Program-made: the position numbers and the translations under genes
Shown: in pieces, positions 44,462 to 47,850 of the stretch
Numbering within the stretch: the first letter of the stretch is position 1
Layout: every line of letters starts with the position of its first letter
Notes under the pieces: model-generated
The model's input: the letters and a program-made list of their open reading frames with translations, nothing else
Told to the model about the DNA's origin: nothing
The model's database searches: none
Origin: Erythrobacter sp.
GTDB taxonomy: Bacteria > Pseudomonadota > Alphaproteobacteria > Sphingomonadales > Sphingomonadaceae
Length of the DNA stretch: 47,850 nucleotides
NCBI GenBank assembly: GCA_013822695.1
Contig: PNKW01000016.1
Span: 1-47,850 of the forward strand
Direction: 5' to 3'

Positions 44462-47350
44462 CTATGGGGCTGCTGCGGCCTCCGGCACCACCACGAAGCG
44501 CACGGCCGCCTCGGGGGCGAGATACTTGAGCGCCATCCGGTGAATGTCCTCCGGCGTGATTGCCGCGGTCACTTCGGGCACGGCGAGGAAACGCTCATAC
44601 CGCTGCGGTTCGCTCTGCGCCCGCGCGGCGAGGGCAAGCCAGCCGCCAAGGTCCTTTAGGACATTGCCGTGCTCCTCGAGGAAGGGCTTGCGCGCGCGTT
44701 CGATAAGGTCGGGGTCAAGCGGCCCGGCGCGCAGATCGGCGATCAGGGTCGCCACCGCCTCCTGCGTCGCTGCGGTCTTGTCGGCCGCGACCGAGGCGCT
44801 GATGATGAAATTGCCATAGCCCGGATAGTGATGGCTCGGCTGCGACCCGGCCGAGGGGCCATAGGCCTGGCCCAGCTTCTCGCGCAGCCGGTCGGTGAGT
44901 TCGAGCCGCACGATCCGCGACAGCAGATCGAGCCGCAGCGTTTCGGCAAGGTCGCTGTCGTCGGTGGTCGGCCACCACCATTGCAGCAGCGCCTGATCGG
45001 GCTCGCCCTTGTGGGTGATGCGATGCTCGCTGCGCGACGGGGTGAAGCTGCGGCTGCGGTTTTCGGACCGCGGGTTGAAGGCGGCCTCCCGCGCCGGGAG
45101 CGCCCCCAGCGTGGCGGCGACGGCAGCGATGGCGGCGTCTTCGTCAAGATCGCCCACCAGCGCAATCTCGATCGCGCCCTTGGTGAGCCGGTCTGCCATT
45201 GCAGCGCGCAGCTGCACGAAGTCGAGCGCGAAGAAGGCCTCGCGCGGTTGCAGGCTGAAGCGCGGGTCATTGTCCGACAGGATGGCCCCGGTGACGGCCC
45301 CCAGCGCGCGGTCGGGCGTGGAATCGAGCGTATTGAAGAAGTTGTCGATGTTCTTGCGGAACCGCTCGACCCCCTCGGGCCGGTAGCCGGGATCGGTGAG
45401 GGTCGCGGCGAGCACCTGCAATTGCAGCGCCAGATCGCGCGGGGTGGTGGTGGCCGAGGCGGTGAAGGCATCGGTGTCGCTGCCGAGCCCGAAGGTGACG
45501 CTGCGCCCGGCGAGAACGCTGGCGAGTTCGTCCTGGCTGTGCTTGCCGAGCCCGCCTGAAGGCAGGGCGTTGGCGAGATAGACCGCGAGCGGGTTTTCGC
45601 GGGTGTTCATCAGTTCGCCCCCGTCGACCGCCAGCGCAAAGGCGATGCGGTCCTTGCGCACGTCGGTCTTCCTGAGCGTCAGCTTCACCCCGTTGGCGAA
45701 GCGGATCTGCCGGAAGCCGAGGCGCGGCTCGACCGTGTCGGAGACCACCGCGCCGGCCGCGCCGAAATCGCTGTAGCCAAAGGCGAGCGGGCCGTTGTCG
45801 ACCGGCGCCGCGATGGCGAGCGCGAGGCCTTCGTCAAAGGCGGCTTGCAGGCCTGCCTCGCCGCCTTCGGGCGCAGCGCGGCCTTCGAAGCGGATCAGCG
45901 GTTCGGCAAACGGAGCAGCGTCCTCACGCATCGCCTGCCATACCGCCTCGGGGGTGATGGCGGGCGCGAGGTTCTCGAACTCGGCCAGCGCCCAATCGGG
46001 CGTGGTCGGGACGCGCTCGTCGCTCACCAGCGCCAGAGCAGCACCGGCAAAGACGGCATTGCCGCGGGTGTCGGCCGCCTTGACCCCGTTTTCGAGGCTC
46101 GTGCGGATGTTGGCGAGCTGTTCATCCAGTTCGGCGCGGGTGAAGCCGTAGGTCAGCGCCTGATTGACCTCGCGCGTGGCGGCAAGCACGCCCTTCTTCC
46201 ACTCGCCATCGACGCTGCTGACCGTGAGGCTGGTGATGCGCGCCGCCTCGAAGATGTCGCCCGTGCCGTAGCTCGCCCCGCGGAACGGCGCATCGGCCCC
46301 GCGCGCGAGGCGGGCGAGGCGGCGGTTGACGATGGCATAGCCGATGGAGCGCAGCGCATCCTGCCGGCGATTGGCGCGCGTATCGGGCTCCTCGCGCCAC
46401 GGGGCGAGACGGCTGATGGTGACGCTTTCGGAGAGCGCGGGATCGAGATAGATGTCTGTCTTGGCCTTGAGTTCCACGTCGATCGGCCCGGCATCGGGCT
46501 GAACGGGGGCGGGGCCTGCGGGCACCCAGTCGGCAAAGCGCGCGCGGATTGCGGCCTCGACCACTGCCACCGGGTAGTCGCCGACCACCACCAGCACGGT
46601 GTTGGCGGGCCGGTAGGTGCGTTCATAGAGCGCGCGGATCTGGGCAGCGGTGGCGTTTTCGAGCACCTCGGCGGTGCCAATCGGCAGGCGGCGGCCGTAG
46701 CGGGCTTGCGGCGCGAGGAAGGCGACGTTGTCCTCGTAATTGCGCAACTGGAAGCCGGAGCGGTCGCGGCGCTCGGCCAGAATCACGCCGCGTTCGCGGG
46801 CTACCGCTTCCTCGGAGATGGTAAGCTCGCTTGCGGTCTCGCGCATCAGCATCAGCGCGGTGCCCAGCAGCGCCTCGTCGTTGCGCGGCAGGTTGAGCAG
46901 GTAGGTGATTTCGTCAAAGCTGGTCGAGGCGTTGGTGTCCGCACCGAAGGCCAGCCCCTCGCGCTCGAGCAGCTTGACCATCTCGCCCTCGGGAACGCCC
47001 TTCGATCCGTTGAAGGCCATGTGTTCGAGAAAGTGCGACAGGCCCCGTTCGCTGTCGGTCTCCTCAAGCGCGCCCGAGGCGATGCGCATCCGCACCAGCG
47101 CGGTGCCCGCCGGGGTAGCGTTCTGGCGGATGACGTAGCGCATGCCGTTGGGAAGCTGGCCGAAGACGTAGCCGGGATCGACGGGCAGATCGCTCGCCTC
47201 GAAGGGCCAGACCGGGGCAGGCGCGGGGGATTCGGCCGCAGGTGCGGCTTCGGCGGCAGTCGGGGCGGCGTCCTGCGCGGCGAGCGCGGTGGTGAAGGCG
47301 AGCGGCGACAGCGCCAGCAGAAGTCTGGCAGCAAGGGGAAAATTCCGCAT
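44462..47350 (-). CDS. Secreted M16 family zinc metallopeptidase
   Basis: A 962-residue pitrilysin/insulinase-type protease. A signal peptide (to about 25) and a Pro/Ala-rich linker lead to the inverted zinc motif HFLEH (106-110), with the third ligand Glu in the following helix (SEEAVARERGVILAERR region). Four M16 half-domains are evident; the second catalytic-like half lacks the motif, as usual. It probably acts in the periplasm on small proteins or peptides. It converges on a TonB receptor and lies between purC and purS. Confidence 0.93.
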   Translation of the reverse strand: MRNFPLAARLLLALSPLAFTTALAAQDAAPTAAEAAPAAESPAPAPVWPFEASDLPVDPGYVFGQLPNGMRYVIRQNATPAGTALVRMRIASGALEETDSERGLSHFLEHMAFNGSKGVPEGEMVKLLEREGLAFGADTNASTSFDEITYLLNLPRNDEALLGTALMLMRETASELTISEEAVARERGVILAERRDRSGFQLRNYEDNVAFLAPQARYGRRLPIGTAEVLENATAAQIRALYERTYRPANTVLVVVGDYPVAVVEAAIRARFADWVPAGPAPVQPDAGPIDVELKAKTDIYLDPALSESVTISRLAPWREEPDTRANRRQDALRSIGYAIVNRRLARLARGADAPFRGASYGTGDIFEAARITSLTVSSVDGEWKKGVLAATREVNQALTYGFTRAELDEQLANIRTSLENGVKAADTRGNAVFAGAALALVSDERVPTTPDWALAEFENLAPAITPEAVWQAMREDAAPFAEPLIRFEGRAAPEGGEAGLQAAFDEGLALAIAAPVDNGPLAFGYSDFGAAGAVVSDTVEPRLGFRQIRFANGVKLTLRKTDVRKDRIAFALAVDGGELMNTRENPLAVYLANALPSGGLGKHSQDELASVLAGRSVTFGLGSDTDAFTASATTTPRDLALQLQVLAATLTDPGYRPEGVERFRKNIDNFFNTLDSTPDRALGAVTGAILSDNDPRFSLQPREAFFALDFVQLRAAMADRLTKGAIEIALVGDLDEDAAIAAVAATLGALPAREAAFNPRSENRSRSFTPSRSEHRITHKGEPDQALLQWWWPTTDDSDLAETLRLDLLSRIVRLELTDRLREKLGQAYGPSAGSQPSHHYPGYGNFIISASVAADKTAATQEAVATLIADLRAGPLDPDLIERARKPFLEEHGNVLKDLGGWLALAARAQSEPQRYERFLAVPEVTAAITPEDIHRMALKYLAPEAAVRFVVVPEAAAAP

Positions 47351-47435
47351 GGATTTCAGGTGTCTCTCGCTATGGTTATGACGCCTGCGAGACTAGCGAC
47401 TGAAACCGCCCTGTCAGCTTATTTATTCAGCGCCG

Positions 47436-47850
47436 TCACTTCTTGAGCGGCGGCGGGCCGCGCAGGCGCGAGCGGGCGTGGGAGAGGTCGAACACCTCGC
47501 CCGGGCCATTGTCTTCCGCGCCCAGCAGGCCGAGGCGGCGGGCGACTTCGCGATAGGCCTCTTCCTCGCCGCCAAGATCGCGGCGGAAGCGGTCCTTGTC
47601 GAGCTTTTCGCCCGTCGTCATGTCCCACAGCCGGCAGCCATCGGGGCTGATCTCGTCGGCAAGGATCACGCGGCTGTAATCGCCATCATAGAGCCGCCCG
47701 AATTCGAGCTTGAAGTCGATCAGGCGGATATCGATCGCGGCGAACATCCCGCACAGGAAATCGTTGATGCGGATCGCCATCGAGGAGATGTCGTGCATCT
47801 CGTCGTTCGAGGCCCAGTTGAAGCAGGCAATGTGCTCTTCGGCGACCAGC
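47436..47850 (-). CDS. purC: SAICAR synthase, 3' portion (runs off the window)
   Basis: The C-terminal 137 or so residues of phosphoribosylaminoimidazole-succinocarboxamide synthase; the start lies beyond 47850. Visible blocks are [47 protein letters not shown] and the C-terminal [11 protein letters not shown]. The reading frame stays open to the window edge ([17 protein letters not shown]), so the gene is cut by the window, not broken. It belongs with purS and purQ but is separated from them by about 5.6 kb. Confidence 0.95.
   Translation of the reverse strand, partial: LVAEEHIACFNWASNDEMHDISSMAIRINDFLCGMFAAIDIRLIDFKLEFGRLYDGDYSRVILADEISPDGCRLWDMTTGEKLDKDRFRRDLGGEEEAYREVARRLGLLGAEDNGPGEVFDLSHARSRLRGPPPLKK

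Noticed and set aside
44669..47446. Long plus-strand open frames opposite the M16 peptidase
   Set aside because: Arg/Gly/Ala-rich shadow translations; the peptidase has a signal peptide, zinc motif and full family length.

Overview
The window is high-GC, densely packed alphaproteobacterial chromosome. Gene content points to Sphingomonadales, most likely an Erythrobacteraceae relative: a CcrM GANTC methyltransferase, a three-subunit proton-translocating transhydrogenase behind an aa3-oxidase subunit IV gene, a sphingomonad-style TonB-dependent receptor, an ABA4-like membrane protein, purS/purQ/purC and a Tad-pilus CpaF ATPase. This placement rests on recognised families, not on a database search. 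No tRNA, rRNA, CRISPR array, insertion sequence or prophage was seen.

Layout. 1-3.5 kb: an alpha/beta hydrolase diverges from two tandem cysteine desulfurases and a 2Fe-2S ferredoxin (iron-sulfur/sulfur-trafficking block). 3.5-7 kb: a DUF4349 lipoprotein diverges from parC (topoisomerase IV A), with a three-copy 22-bp iteron array between them. 7-11.2 kb: a minus-strand run of PQQ sugar dehydrogenase, GNAT, DUF1285, NUDIX and tRNA/poly(A) nucleotidyltransferase. 11.2-16.3 kb: plus-strand rnhB, ccrM, a coiled-coil protein, folP, a PhoD-like phosphatase and a small exported protein. 16.3-19.3 kb: an SDR, an exported protein and a degenerate NtrC-type regulator. 19.6-28.3 kb: the pnt respiratory operon with extra genes inside it, then a beta-helix protein/diheme cytochrome/hydrolase set and a racemase. 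28.6-33.2 kb: dgt, a TIP30-like reductase, an ABA4-like protein, an acyl-CoA synthetase and a DUF938 methyltransferase. 33.2-36.4 kb: an entericidin, a DMT transporter, a small membrane protein and cpaF. 36.6-40.9 kb: glmS and a PAS-GGDEF-EAL protein. 40.9-47.85 kb: purQ and purS, a TonB receptor, an M16 peptidase, and the 3' part of purC running off the window.

Non-coding signals are the most distinctive part. There are two ParB-type parS palindromes, one inside a cysteine desulfurase gene. Six GANTC sites lie in 153 bp directly before ccrM, with a perfect DnaA box at its first codons. The iterons precede parC. PhoB-box-like direct repeats lie before the PhoD-like gene, before the TonB receptor and in a gene-free stretch at 28.4 kb. 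Seven hairpins follow cpaF. Together parS, parC, ccrM and the DnaA box suggest, as inference, a chromosome region concerned with segregation and the cell cycle, plausibly near the ParB-loading domain.

Several starts are unusual. The first cysteine desulfurase appears to begin at ATT, and the divergent rnhB and sugar-dehydrogenase start codons share bases. Two genes shorter than about 50 codons (aa3-oxidase subunit IV and an entericidin) were found by reading the intergenic DNA.
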